Shown in pieces: positions 15,782 to 25,676 of a stretch of 64,000 nucleotides of DNA. Each line of letters starts with the position of its first letter. The first letter of the stretch is position 1. A program made the translations under genes and the position numbers. Under the pieces are notes generated by a model that saw nothing but the letters and a program-made list of their open reading frames with translations, did no database searches and was not told the origin of the DNA. Source of the stretch: Macrococcus sp. 19Msa1099 (GTDB lineage Bacteria; Bacillota; Bacilli; Staphylococcales; Staphylococcaceae); assembly GCA_019357535.2 (NCBI GenBank), contig CP079955.1, positions 806,001 through 870,000 of the forward strand, in the 5' to 3' direction.

Positions 15782-15979
15782 TGGTAAAACCTCCTACTCG
15801 TTTAATATTATAACGTGTAACATGGAAAATATAAAAGTAAAAATATTTTGAATATAGGAAATTTTATTCATTTAAAGGGTATAATATAGAGATGAAAATA
15901 TAATTAAATAATGTTTAATTAACATATCGTTCACATTTTTCAATTATACTGAAAATAAGCAATATGACGGAGGGATGAA
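15782..15979. promoter_or_regulatory. Divergent control region between pulA and glgB
   Basis: This very AT-rich 198-bp gap must hold the promoters for both pulA (minus) and glgBCDAP (plus). A TATAAT at 15880-15885 and a TATACT at 15945-15950 are possible plus-strand -10 boxes, but neither has a convincing -35 box. A stretch at 15922-15936 resembles one half of a catabolite-response element but lacks the other half. No operator can be assigned with confidence. Confidence 0.4.
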
Positions 15980-17899
15980 ATGGTAACTGAATTAGATCGA
16001 TTTTTATTTCATCAAGGGACGCATTATGCATCCCAGCAGTTTATGGGCGCTCATTTCAACAAAGAGAAAGGTGAGACAACATTTACCGTATGGGCACCAC
16101 ATGCGCGCAAGGTAAGTGTTGCATTAGATGCGAATCAATGGACGGGTACTGGATACGAACTTGAGAAAGTACCGGATAGTGGATTGTTTACAGGTACATT
16201 TAATGTATGTATTGGTTCAATCTATAAATATTTAATCGAAACTAAACAAGGTCAACAAATATTCAAGGCGGATCCTTATGCATTCTATGCTGAGAAACGA
16301 CCTGCAACAGCATCGGTTGTCACGGATATCTCCTATCAATGGTCAGATGAAGCATGGCAGAGTAATAAGACTTCTCCTTATGATCAACCAATCAATATTT
16401 ATGAAGTTCATCTTGGAACGTGGAAAAAACATAATGTTGAGCGCTACGAAGGAGAATCCATCGATGCGTTTACAGATCGTTCATATTATACATATAGAGA
16501 AATGGCGGAGTCCTTAATCCCGTATGTGAAGAAGATGGGCTATACTCATATTGAATTGATGCCAATTACTGAACATCCTTTCGATTTGTCCTGGGGTTAT
16601 CAAGTAACGGGTTATTTTGCACCTACAAGCCGATTTGGTACACCACAGGATTTCAAATATTTTATCGATCAATGTCATCAGCACCAAATTGGAGTGATAC
16701 TGGACTGGGTACCGGCTCATTTTTGTAAGGATGCGCACGGTCTCAGGATGTTTGATGGGACTCCGTTATTTGAACATCCCGATATGTATCGTGCAGAAAA
16801 ACGTGGCTGGGGGACGTTGACCTTTGATTTTGGACGAACAGAAGTACAGAGTTTCCTCGTGTCAAATGCACTATTTTGGTTGAGTGAATATCATATCGAT
16901 GGTTTGCGTGTGGATGCTGTACATTCAATGACGGATCTTAATTTTGAGAATCATAAAGCACATGAGAGAATTTTTAATGAGGATGGGACAACGATTCATA
17001 AAGAAGCGGTTGCGTTTTTACGGAAGCTGAACACCGAAGTTTTCAAACATTACCCGTATACATTAATGATTGCAGAGGACTCATCAGATATGAAGAATGT
17101 TACAGCGCCAGTTGCTTCTGGCGGACTTGGGTTTAACTTTAAATGGGATCTTGGATTTATGCACGACACGCTTGATTATATGGAACTCGATCCTATTATG
17201 AGGCAGCATCACCACAATTATTTGAACTTTCCGCTTGTCTATCGCTACGACGAAAACTTTATCCTACCTTTCTCACATGATGAAGTGGTCCACGGTAAAC
17301 TTAGTATGCTGGATAAAATGCCGGGAGATCAATGGCAGAAGTTCGCGCAGTATCGCTTATTATATGGCTATCAGATGACCCAGCCGGGTAAGAAGCTTAA
17401 CTTTATGGGTAGCGAGATTGGAATGTATGCTGAGTGGAAAGATAAAGAACAGCTGGACTGGTTCTTGCTGGACTATCCCATTCATCAAGGACTGCAGGAT
17501 TTTGTTCAGGATATGAATAAGCTGTATTTAAAAGAAAGACCACTATTTGAATTAGATTACAAAACAGAAGGCTTCAAATGGATAGATGCAGACAATAATA
17601 CACAGAATATTGCGAGTTACATGCGTACAGATCGTAAGGGTAACACTTTGATTATAGTGCTTAATTTCTCGAAGGAAGTTTATTATGACTTTACCGTGGC
17701 AGTAGATCAGCCTGGTAAGTATAAAGAATATTTTAATTCAGATAAAAAAATATACGGTGGCTCTAATCAAGTAGTCAGTAACTATCTTTTTTCAGAAACT
17801 ATCGAGGTAACCGGTTTCAAACATGCGATAAAAGGGAAAATACCACCGTTCGGATTTGTAATCTATAAAAAAGTTAAAGAACGAAAAAGAACATCATAG
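15980..17899 (+). CDS. glgB: 1,4-alpha-glucan branching enzyme
   Basis: GlgB (639 aa) cuts alpha-1,4 glucan chains and re-attaches them as alpha-1,6 branches in glycogen. An N-terminal CBM48 domain (FTVWAPHARKVSVALD) precedes a GH13 barrel with DWVPAHF, the nucleophile Asp in GLRVDAVHSM, the acid Glu in MIAEDSS, and LPFSHDEVVHGK; a C-terminal all-beta domain follows. GGAGGG lies shortly before the ATG. It is the first gene of a glgB-C-D-A-P operon in the same order as in Bacillus subtilis. Confidence 0.95.
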   Translation: MVTELDRFLFHQGTHYASQQFMGAHFNKEKGETTFTVWAPHARKVSVALDANQWTGTGYELEKVPDSGLFTGTFNVCIGSIYKYLIETKQGQQIFKADPYAFYAEKRPATASVVTDISYQWSDEAWQSNKTSPYDQPINIYEVHLGTWKKHNVERYEGESIDAFTDRSYYTYREMAESLIPYVKKMGYTHIELMPITEHPFDLSWGYQVTGYFAPTSRFGTPQDFKYFIDQCHQHQIGVILDWVPAHFCKDAHGLRMFDGTPLFEHPDMYRAEKRGWGTLTFDFGRTEVQSFLVSNALFWLSEYHIDGLRVDAVHSMTDLNFENHKAHERIFNEDGTTIHKEAVAFLRKLNTEVFKHYPYTLMIAEDSSDMKNVTAPVASGGLGFNFKWDLGFMHDTLDYMELDPIMRQHHHNYLNFPLVYRYDENFILPFSHDEVVHGKLSMLDKMPGDQWQKFAQYRLLYGYQMTQPGKKLNFMGSEIGMYAEWKDKEQLDWFLLDYPIHQGLQDFVQDMNKLYLKERPLFELDYKTEGFKWIDADNNTQNIASYMRTDRKGNTLIIVLNFSKEVYYDFTVAVDQPGKYKEYFNSDKKIYGGSNQVVSNYLFSETIEVTGFKHAIKGKIPPFGFVIYKKVKERKRTS

Positions 17900-17935
17900 A
17901 TATTACAAAAAAATATGAATGAGGTAGGGGATATC

Positions 17936-19084
17936 ATGTCAAATGAAGTTGTTGGAATGTTACTTGCAGGTGGAAAGGGAACGAGATTAGGTCAGCTGAC
18001 AAAAAATATTGCAAAGCCAGCAGTGCCCTTTGGAGGAAAGTATCGCATCATTGACTTTACATTAAGTAATTTATCGAACTCAAATATATCGACAGTAGGA
18101 GTGCTTGTTCAGTACGCACCACTAATGCTGAACCGACATATTGGATTAGGAAAACCGTGGTCGCTTGATAAGCAGGATGGTGGCGTTACTGTGCTTGCTC
18201 CATTTGCTGATCAGGAAGGCGCTTCGTGGTTTGAAGGTACTGCCGATGCAATTACAAAGAACATCCATTTTATCGATCAGTATGACCCGGAATATTTACT
18301 GATTCTTTCAGGAGATCATATTTATCAGATGGATTATCAGCAGATGCTCGATTTCCATAAAGAAAAGCAGGCCGATGCGACGATTTCTGTAATTGAAGTG
18401 CCGATTGAAGAAGCAAGTCGCTTTGGAATACTAAATACTGAAGAGGATCTTAAGATTTATGAATTCGACGAAAAACCAGAACATCCAAAGAATAATCTTG
18501 CGTCGATGGGAATCTATATCTTTAGCTGGAAAGTTTTACGTGAGTATTTAATCGCAGATGAACAAGATACGCAATCTGAACATGACTTTGGTAACGACAT
18601 CATCCCCAAAATGCTGGATGCTAACAAACTTCTTTATGCGTATCGATTCGAAGGATACTGGAAGGACGTAGGTACGATACAGTCCTATTGGGAAGCGAAT
18701 ATGGATTTACTAGAAGAAGATTTAAAAGAGCTGTTAAACAGCAAGTCATGGCCAACGTATTCTCATGAAGAAAACTTGCCGCCACAATATGTAGGTACTC
18801 AAGCAAATATCGATGATTCACTCGTCTGTCCAGGGTCATTTATCTTTGGTCATGTCGATCATTCAGTGCTGTTCAGCGAAGTTATGGTAGGCGAAGGTGC
18901 TATCGTTCAGGATGCAATCATCCATCCAAAAACTGTAATCGGTAAAGAATGTACAATCAGAAAAGCAATTATCATGGATAACCTTATCATTCCAGATGGT
19001 GTTACGATTGACGGAACAAATGAGCAGGAACCGATTGTTGTTGGTCCTAAAAATATTCATAAATTTACAGGAGGTCATGCATAA
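17936..19084 (+). CDS. glgC: Glucose-1-phosphate adenylyltransferase, catalytic subunit
   Basis: GlgC (382 aa) makes ADP-glucose from glucose-1-phosphate and ATP, the committed step of glycogen synthesis. The N-terminal nucleotidyltransferase signature [14 protein letters not shown] is intact, followed by [16 protein letters not shown] left-handed beta-helix with hexapeptide-like repeats ([16 protein letters not shown]) forms the C-terminus. An in-frame ATG at 17915 has no RBS, while AGGTAGGGG lies 5 nt before ATG 17936, so I chose the latter. It overlaps glgD by one base and probably forms a heterotetramer with it. Confidence 0.95.
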   Translation: MSNEVVGMLLAGGKGTRLGQLTKNIAKPAVPFGGKYRIIDFTLSNLSNSNISTVGVLVQYAPLMLNRHIGLGKPWSLDKQDGGVTVLAPFADQEGASWFEGTADAITKNIHFIDQYDPEYLLILSGDHIYQMDYQQMLDFHKEKQADATISVIEVPIEEASRFGILNTEEDLKIYEFDEKPEHPKNNLASMGIYIFSWKVLREYLIADEQDTQSEHDFGNDIIPKMLDANKLLYAYRFEGYWKDVGTIQSYWEANMDLLEEDLKELLNSKSWPTYSHEENLPPQYVGTQANIDDSLVCPGSFIFGHVDHSVLFSEVMVGEGAIVQDAIIHPKTVIGKECTIRKAIIMDNLIIPDGVTIDGTNEQEPIVVGPKNIHKFTGGHA

Positions 19085-20187
19085 TGCGTTCGCTTATGGG
19101 ATTAATCAATTTATCAAATGAACAGGATTATTTAGAAGAACTCACGTATTTTCGAAATGGTGCGAGCGTTCCATTTGCAGGGAGATATCGTCTGATAGAT
19201 TTCAGCCTTTCTAATATAGTAAGTTCGGGTACTGATCAAGTTGCAATCTTTGTCAACCAGAAGTACCGTTCTTTAATGGACCATCTTGGAAATGGTGATG
19301 ATTTTGGGCTTGATGACCGAAAATCAAAATTATTTGTGCTCCCTCCGGATTGGCACGATCCATCGGATATTTCTAAAGGAGATTTAAGGCATTTTCATAA
19401 CAACCGTGATTTCTTTATTAGAAGTAATGCAACGGATGTGATTATTTCTGGATCACAGCTGATTGCAAACACGGACTTTAAGGACGCATTTAAATTTCAT
19501 ATAGAAAATGATGCAGATATCACATTGATTTCAGAGAATGTGGATAAGCTTGAAGAAATGCATCAACCATTATTACGTGTAAATAATGAAGGTTCGAAAG
19601 TGACATATCTTAACCATGATAGTGCCAATGCCCACGTATTTACTGGAACATATATTATAAAGAAGGATAAATTATTTGAAATCATGGATTACTGCATTCA
19701 GAATTATAAAGATAATTTCTTCTTCCATGGTATATTCGAAAGAATAGATGATCTGGATGTCACATATTATGATATTCAGGAAGTGACAATGTATATCAAC
19801 TCACTTAAGACATTCTATAAGAATAACTTGAGCATTTTAGAGCCTGAACGTTACAAAGCAATATTTATGAAGGAAAATAGAATTAAAACAAAGATTTCTA
19901 ATCAACCTCCGACAAAATATATTGGCGATTGTACCGTTCTAAATTCGATTGTTGCCAATGGGTGTGAAATTGCAGGACATGTTGAAAACAGTATTCTTTA
20001 CCGCGGCGTATGTGTTGAACCAGGTGTAACGATAAAAAATTCGATTATTATGACCAATTGCCATATAAAAGCTGGTGCTTTGATTGAAAATGTTATATTA
20101 GACAAAGACGTCATTGTGAATGAGCATCAGAAATTAATCGGGTCACAAGATAAGCCGTTTGTTGTTGCGAAAAGACAAACAATTTAA
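19084..20187 (+). CDS. glgD: Glucose-1-phosphate adenylyltransferase, GlgD subunit
   Basis: GlgD (367 aa) is a GlgC paralogue that forms the second subunit of ADP-glucose pyrophosphorylase in Firmicutes. The fold is recognisable (FAGRYRLIDFSLSNI and the C-terminal repeat CHIKAGALIENVILD). The GGKGTRL nucleotide-binding loop of GlgC is absent: the N-terminus reads MGLINLSNEQDYLEEL instead. This loss is typical of GlgD, which modulates rather than catalyses. The ATG overlaps the glgC stop by one base (TAATG), giving coupled translation. Confidence 0.93.
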   Translation: MRSLMGLINLSNEQDYLEELTYFRNGASVPFAGRYRLIDFSLSNIVSSGTDQVAIFVNQKYRSLMDHLGNGDDFGLDDRKSKLFVLPPDWHDPSDISKGDLRHFHNNRDFFIRSNATDVIISGSQLIANTDFKDAFKFHIENDADITLISENVDKLEEMHQPLLRVNNEGSKVTYLNHDSANAHVFTGTYIIKKDKLFEIMDYCIQNYKDNFFFHGIFERIDDLDVTYYDIQEVTMYINSLKTFYKNNLSILEPERYKAIFMKENRIKTKISNQPPTKYIGDCTVLNSIVANGCEIAGHVENSILYRGVCVEPGVTIKNSIIMTNCHIKAGALIENVILDKDVIVNEHQKLIGSQDKPFVVAKRQTI

Positions 20188-20204
20188 AGAAAGTTGGAAA
20201 AGTG

Positions 20205-21605
20205 ATGAAAAAGATATTATTTGTAGCTTCAGAATGTACACCTTTCTTTAAGTCTGGAGGACTCGCTGATGTAATCGGCAGTCTTCCTCAATATTTAAAT
20301 CAAACAGGTGACTGTGAAGTACGTGTGATTTTACCACTTTATCAAGACTTGAAATCTGAATATAAGGAACAGCTTAAAGAAGAAATGATTTTTCAGACAC
20401 ATGTAGGCTGGCGTTTTCAATATACACGCATTCTATCATTAAAATGGAATGGTATTATATATTATTTTGTTGATAATATGCAGTATTTCAGTCGTGATAC
20501 ACTGTACGGTTATGATGATGATGGAGAACGTTTTGTCTTCTTTTCAAATGCTGTAATAGAATTTATCTATAGAGGAGATTATAAACCGGACGTACTTCAT
20601 GGACATGACTGGCAAGCGGGGGCGGCAGTTGCCTTTTGTAATATAAAGCAACCTGTTGCTGGAATGCGTACTGTATTCACAATCCACAATATCAAATATC
20701 AAGGAATGCTGATGTACGATGCGTTTGACAACCTTTTTAACCTCGAGCGCGTTCATTTCGCGGGTTTCGAGTGGAGAGGCATGCTGAATCTTATGAAAGC
20801 AGGTATCTTCCATGCTGATAAGATTACAACAGTATCTCCGAGCTATGCTGAAGAAATTAAGTCACCATACTACGGCGAAGGGCTTGAAGACTTATTGAAT
20901 ATGCGTGCACGTGATTTAACAGGTATTGTCAATGGGATAAATGTTAAAGACTATAACGCGCTTACTGATAAGAACATCGCCGTCAATTTCAAAAGTTCGA
21001 TACTTAAGAAACGAGAGAATAAGACGATACTTCAGGAAACGTTCGATCTTCCGAATTCTGCTCATATACCGATGTACGCAATAATCACGAGGATGGTAGA
21101 ACAAAAGGGTCTGCATCTTGTGATGCGTATTATGGAAGAATTTATCCAGAATGAGGTACAGCTCTTTATCATGGGAAATGGCGAAGTAGAGTTTGAAAAC
21201 TACTTTAATTATCTTCAGGAGAAGTATCCAGATAAAGTACGCTTCTATAGAGGGTTTGATGAGCAGGTTTCAAGACAAATCTATGCGGCAAGCGATTTCT
21301 TTATCATGCCGTCACTTTTTGAACCCTGTGGTCTGAGTCAACTGATTGCGCTGCAATATCGCTCAATTCCAATAGTTCGTGAAACAGGGGGGCTGAAGGA
21401 TACCGTCATTCCATTCAATGAAGTGTCGATGGAAGGTACTGGGTTATCCTTTGCCAACTATAATGCACATGAATTATTAGATAGGCTTTATGCATCATTA
21501 TTAATCTATCATGATGAAAATAAATATAAAGCTCTGATTAAGAACATCACAAAAGTGAATCATAGCTGGGATGCTTCAGCAAGACAATACTTAGACATCT
21601 ATTAA
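20205..21605 (+). CDS. glgA: Glycogen synthase (ADP-glucose dependent)
   Basis: GlgA (466 aa) is a GT5 glycosyltransferase that extends alpha-1,4 glucan from ADP-glucose. The N-terminal KSGGLADVIGSLPQ motif binds ADP-glucose (most homologues have KTGGLADV). HGHDWQAG lies near residue 129, and the C-terminal motif FEPCGLSQLIAL holds the conserved catalytic Glu, followed by RETGGLKDTV. A GTG immediately before the ATG is also possible. The RBS (TTGGA) is weak, and the gene starts 17 nt after glgD. Confidence 0.95.
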   Translation: MKKILFVASECTPFFKSGGLADVIGSLPQYLNQTGDCEVRVILPLYQDLKSEYKEQLKEEMIFQTHVGWRFQYTRILSLKWNGIIYYFVDNMQYFSRDTLYGYDDDGERFVFFSNAVIEFIYRGDYKPDVLHGHDWQAGAAVAFCNIKQPVAGMRTVFTIHNIKYQGMLMYDAFDNLFNLERVHFAGFEWRGMLNLMKAGIFHADKITTVSPSYAEEIKSPYYGEGLEDLLNMRARDLTGIVNGINVKDYNALTDKNIAVNFKSSILKKRENKTILQETFDLPNSAHIPMYAIITRMVEQKGLHLVMRIMEEFIQNEVQLFIMGNGEVEFENYFNYLQEKYPDKVRFYRGFDEQVSRQIYAASDFFIMPSLFEPCGLSQLIALQYRSIPIVRETGGLKDTVIPFNEVSMEGTGLSFANYNAHELLDRLYASLLIYHDENKYKALIKNITKVNHSWDASARQYLDIY

Positions 21606-21615
21606 GGAGACTTCA

Positions 21616-24021
21616 ATGAAAACATATACAAAATCAGAATTTCGTAAAGTATTAGAAACTAAGTTGATGAATAAACGTACTGCAACCTTGGAAGAGTCTA
21701 CAGATAACGATATATTCTACGCAATATGCTCTATATTAAAAGATGAAATTAATCAGGCAGGAGTGGATACTAGACATCATAACATTGAAGCTAAAAGACG
21801 CCAGATTAACTATCTATCGATGGAATTTCTGATTGGAAGATTAATTGAAAGTAACCTATTGAATGCCGGACTATTAGATGTATGTAATGAAGTACTGACT
21901 GAGCTCGGTCGTGACCCTAAGAAAATTTATAGTGAAGAAAATGATGCTGGATTAGGAAATGGTGGTCTTGGCAGACTTGCTGCGTGTTTCTTAGATTCTA
22001 TCGCCTCTTTAGGGTATATGGGGAACGGTTTTGGTATACGTTATCGCTATGGGTTATTCGAACAGCGTATTGTTAACGGTACACAAATTGAATTGCCAGA
22101 TAACTGGTTACAGGAAGTATACCCTTGGGAAACAAGAAGAATAGAGGAAGCGGTGCCTGTAAATTTTGGAGGTCAAGTCACTTCAGAAGTACTTGAAGAT
22201 GGCAATCTTAAATTTACTTATAGTAACCAGGAGACAGTACTTGCAGTGCCATATGATGTAGGTGTTGTAGGATATGATAATGATAATGTCAATCAGCTGC
22301 GTCTTTGGAGTGCTGAACTACCACACGACACGATAGATCATGGAGATAACAAGAATCGACTTGAGCATATGCAAAGTGTAGAACGTATTTCAGGTTTCTT
22401 ATACCCTGATGATTCAACTGAAGAAGGTAGATTCTTACGTCTCAAGCAACAGTATTTCTTAGTTTCATCTACGATTCAGACGCTGATCAATCAATTCAAA
22501 GAACGCTATCAGCTGCCTGTAACAGACTTCCATAAGTATCATTGTATTCAGATCAATGATACGCATCCTACATTCGGTATTCCAGAACTGATGCGTATTC
22601 TGATGGATGAAGAAGGGCTCGGATGGGATGACGCGTGGCACATTACTACGCACACATTTGCCTATACGAATCATACAATCATGCAGGAAGCGCTAGAGAA
22701 ATGGCCAGTATATCAAGTTCAGAATGTTAACCCGCGTATCTTTATGATTATCAATGAAATCAATGAACGTTTCTGTAAGAGTGTATATGAAGCACATCCA
22801 GAAATGCGTGATAAGATTGGTGATCTTGCAGTCATCAGTAACAATGTGGTTCATATGAGCAAGCTTGCTATCGTCGGTTCTTTCAGTGTGAACGGTGTAG
22901 CTGCGCTCCACTCTGAAATTATTAAAGATTATACATTTAATGATTTCTATAAGCTGACGCCAGAGAAATTTAATAATAAGACGAACGGTATAACGCATAG
23001 AAGGTGGTTGATGACCTCTAACCCTGAGCTGTCAAACTTAATCAGTGATACTATCGGGGATAACTGGGTGAAACATCCTCAGGAATTAACGCAGTTGATG
23101 CATTATTATAATGATGATGCTTTCCTGGATCGATTAGCTGAAGTGAAGCTGCACAATAAAAAAGCACTTAAAGAGGTCATCTACAATAAGACAGGCATCG
23201 AAGTAGATGAACATTCTGTATTTGATGTGCAAGTGAAAAGATTACATGAGTATAAGCGACAATTATTGAATTTACTGCGTATTATCTACCTCTATAATGA
23301 AATTAAGCGTAAGCCGTCTATAAAAATACAACCGATAACATTTATCTTTGGTGCCAAAGCAGCGCCGGGATACCATATTGCTAAAGAAGTGATCAAACTG
23401 ATTCATGCTGTTGCAAATGTAGTTAATCATGATACAGATGTTGATAATAGAATTAAAGTTGTATTTCTAGAAAACTACAATGTGACATTAGCTGAAGATA
23501 TTATGCCGGCAGCAGAAATATCAGAACAGATTTCAACTGCATCGATGGAAGCATCAGGGACAGGTAATATGAAGATGATGATGAATGGTGCGATTACACT
23601 TGGTACGATGGACGGCGCGAATGTTGAAATTGCTGAGCTTGTAGGTAAAGAGAATATCTTTATCTTTGGTTTAAGTTCTGAAGAAGTCATTAATTATCAG
23701 TTAAATGGTGGCTACCGAGCAGAGGACATCTATAAGACGGATTCACGTGTGAAAAATGCGATGGACGCGCTTATCAATGAACAGTTCGGCAGAAACTATG
23801 CATTTAATGACCTGTACTACCATGTACTGACAAACAATGATCCGTACTTCCTGCTTAAAGACTTTAACTCATATATTGATATTCATCTCACTGCGATGGC
23901 AACGTATCAGGATAAGAGGAAGTGGAATCAGATGAGCTTGACGAATATAATGAAGTCGGGTCAATTCTCTAGTGACCGAACGATACAGCAATATGCGACT
24001 GATATTTGGAAGTTGAATTAA
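21616..24021 (+). CDS. glgP: Glycogen/maltodextrin phosphorylase
   Basis: GlgP (801 aa) releases glucose-1-phosphate from non-reducing ends of glycogen or maltodextrin with pyridoxal phosphate as cofactor. The PLP-lysine lies in EASGTGNMKMMMNGA near residue 650. NGGLGRLAACFLDS near residue 115 and the KRLHEYKRQ stretch near residue 540 are hallmark GT35 sequences. AAGGAG precedes the ATG, 10 nt after the glgA stop. It closes the glg operon and ends at a clear terminator. Together with PulA it makes the stored polymer mobilisable. Confidence 0.96.
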   Translation: MKTYTKSEFRKVLETKLMNKRTATLEESTDNDIFYAICSILKDEINQAGVDTRHHNIEAKRRQINYLSMEFLIGRLIESNLLNAGLLDVCNEVLTELGRDPKKIYSEENDAGLGNGGLGRLAACFLDSIASLGYMGNGFGIRYRYGLFEQRIVNGTQIELPDNWLQEVYPWETRRIEEAVPVNFGGQVTSEVLEDGNLKFTYSNQETVLAVPYDVGVVGYDNDNVNQLRLWSAELPHDTIDHGDNKNRLEHMQSVERISGFLYPDDSTEEGRFLRLKQQYFLVSSTIQTLINQFKERYQLPVTDFHKYHCIQINDTHPTFGIPELMRILMDEEGLGWDDAWHITTHTFAYTNHTIMQEALEKWPVYQVQNVNPRIFMIINEINERFCKSVYEAHPEMRDKIGDLAVISNNVVHMSKLAIVGSFSVNGVAALHSEIIKDYTFNDFYKLTPEKFNNKTNGITHRRWLMTSNPELSNLISDTIGDNWVKHPQELTQLMHYYNDDAFLDRLAEVKLHNKKALKEVIYNKTGIEVDEHSVFDVQVKRLHEYKRQLLNLLRIIYLYNEIKRKPSIKIQPITFIFGAKAAPGYHIAKEVIKLIHAVANVVNHDTDVDNRIKVVFLENYNVTLAEDIMPAAEISEQISTASMEASGTGNMKMMMNGAITLGTMDGANVEIAELVGKENIFIFGLSSEEVINYQLNGGYRAEDIYKTDSRVKNAMDALINEQFGRNYAFNDLYYHVLTNNDPYFLLKDFNSYIDIHLTAMATYQDKRKWNQMSLTNIMKSGQFSSDRTIQQYATDIWKLN

Positions 24022-24026
24022 TTAAG

Positions 24027-24055
24027 AGCTGAGACGATAAAGTCTCAGCTTTTTT
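24027..24055 (+). terminator. Terminator of the glg operon
   Basis: A 9-bp stem (AGCTGAGAC / GTCTCAGCT) with a 6-nt loop is followed by five T residues. Confidence 0.9.
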
Positions 24056-24074
24056 ATGGAAATTTCGCCATCAT

Positions 24075-24142
24075 CTGTTATACTAAATATATAACAGAAA
24101 CTTTTTATTTTGTATTTTGAATTGTTCTATAATATGTATAAC
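24075..24142 (+). promoter_or_regulatory. Candidate promoter and paired operator of the GntR-type gene
   Basis: CTGTTATA (24075-24082) and TATAACAG (24090-24097) form a perfect 8-bp inverted repeat with a 7-bp spacer. A related 19-bp element, GTT-N13-AAC, recurs at 24124-24142 and agrees at about two thirds of positions with 24077-24095. The second copy contains TATAAT (24128-24133), a likely -10 box. GT...AC half-sites fit the general GntR-family operator form, so autoregulation is plausible. Inference only. Confidence 0.45.
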
Positions 24143-24153
24143 AAAAAGGGGTG

Positions 24154-24525
24154 TTGATAATATATATTGAATTAAATGAAGAGAGCACGACTCCTGTATA
24201 TTTGCAGCTTGCGAATGCGATAATTGCGAATATAGCATCAGAAAATGCAGTGCCATATGATGCGTTACCTTCAAGCAGAAGTTTAGCTCGTGGATTACAA
24301 ATTAACATGCATACTGTGAATAAAGCATACCATTACCTGGAAGATAAGGGGTTGATACTCGTTCAGCCTAAGTCAGGTGCGATCATTCATCCGGATGCAT
24401 TGAAGGCTGCTTCGAAAGCCGAACAGGAAGATTTGCTGGAACGATTAAAGCCGATAATTGATGAAGCGAAATGCAAGCAGGTCGATATATCAGACTTATT
24501 AAAAAAATTAGAGGAGCGTGAATAA
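24154..24525 (+). CDS. GntR-family transcriptional regulator, YtrA-like
   Basis: A short (123 aa) GntR-type repressor. The winged-helix domain runs over about residues 10-75 with PSSRSLARGLQINMHTVNKAYHYLEDKG as helix-turn-helix and wing; the C-terminal tail is only about 45 residues, as in the YtrA subfamily, too short for a ligand domain. The start is uncertain: AAGGGG lies just before GTG 24151 and TTG 24154, and MIIYIELNEES is the usual N-terminus, so I favour TTG. It overlaps or abuts the next gene, a DUF1648 membrane protein, a common pairing in Firmicutes. The inducer is unknown. Confidence 0.82.
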   Translation: MIIYIELNEESTTPVYLQLANAIIANIASENAVPYDALPSSRSLARGLQINMHTVNKAYHYLEDKGLILVQPKSGAIIHPDALKAASKAEQEDLLERLKPIIDEAKCKQVDISDLLKKLEERE

Positions 24526-24526
24526 T

Positions 24527-25623
24527 ATGGAAGCCGTTATTACAACTATTATCTTACTTTGTACAGGTCTACTCTTTTTACTGAATGCACGATATATCAG
24601 AAGAAATATTCTCTTTAGTGTGTATGTTCCAGACAGTAAGCGTAATGATAGTAAGGTGAGAAATATTGCGCAAACGTATAAACGAAATGTATTCATTATC
24701 AGTATATTATTTGCAGTTATTCATTTATTGTTGATGACGATATTACAATCTGAATTGCAGTTTATCCTGTTTACGATACTTATATTCCTATTGATTATCG
24801 CAATGATCTGGATATATAGAAGTGCATTTAATCAGATGAGGTTCTTAAAAGAAAAAGAAGACTGGATGGCAGATATTAAAATGTATAAAGCTGTAGATAC
24901 AAGTTTAATGGATGAAGAAAATTCGAAGTCTTCATACTTCTATATCATACAGCTCGTAATGCTCGCTGCTGCGATTATATATGTTGCAATCAACTACAAT
25001 GCAATACCTGACACAATTGCGACGCACTGGGGGCTTAATGGTGTACCGGATGATTGGAGTGATAAAAATATAATAACTGTATTCTTCCCTTCAGGCATAG
25101 CACTCTTTATGATATTTGTGTTATGGGGTTCAAGCAAAGGGTTATCACTTTACCAGTCAAATGTGAGTCCGGCAAATAAAGAAGCTTCGAAAAAGTATGC
25201 GACAGATACAAAGCGCAATAACGAGATGTTACTGCACGTCATATCATTTATTATGACAATTTTATTTATCTTCATTCTCGTAAGACCTGTTCTGTTCGGG
25301 AAAGAATATATGCCACCTTATATAATGGAAAGTATTATATTTATATCAATTGTCGTGGTGATATTTGGTATTGTTCAGCAGATTAGCAATGATAAGAAGT
25401 ATCGTGCCTCAGCCGCTTTAAATGATAAAGCACCGTATCATAATGAAAAAATTATATATGGGGACTGTTTTATTATAATAAAGAAGATGATAACGTGTGG
25501 GTACCAAAATTATCTGAATTTGGGATGACACTCAATATGGCAAGACCAGCTGCATGGTTTATCGCATTTATGATTATTGTGTTTCCTATAATACCGATAG
25601 TGATTATGATTATAATGACTTGA
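24527..25623 (+). pseudogene. DUF1648 membrane protein, single-base frameshift near the 3' end
   Basis: The reading frame from ATG 24527 encodes a polytopic membrane protein with N-terminal helices and a DUF1648-type segment (IPDTIATHWGLNGVPDDWSD, about residues 163-182). It then runs into a six-A tract (25446-25451), after which the same frame gives a short unrelated tail ending at 25528. Adding one base at the A tract restores YIWGLFYYNKEDDNVWVPK, the expected C-terminal region (FYYN...VPK...G.T.N.ARP), and a final helix ending at TGA 25621-25623. The gene is therefore broken, or read by slippage, or carries a homopolymer sequencing error. It is adjacent to the GntR regulator and probably co-transcribed with it. 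Confidence 0.78.
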
Positions 25624-25676
25624 GATAAATATTTAATATGATACGATTATACTGTACTACAAATAAAAATAAAAAT

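Noticed and set aside
15922-15936. Possible CcpA cre site upstream of glgB
   Set aside because: Only one half (CGTTCACA) resembles the consensus; the conserved TG of the left half is absent. Mentioned under the control region but not called.
19084-20187. glgD as a degenerate duplicate (pseudogene) of glgC
   Set aside because: Loss of the N-terminal nucleotide loop is the normal state of GlgD regulatory subunits, and the frame is intact and translationally coupled.
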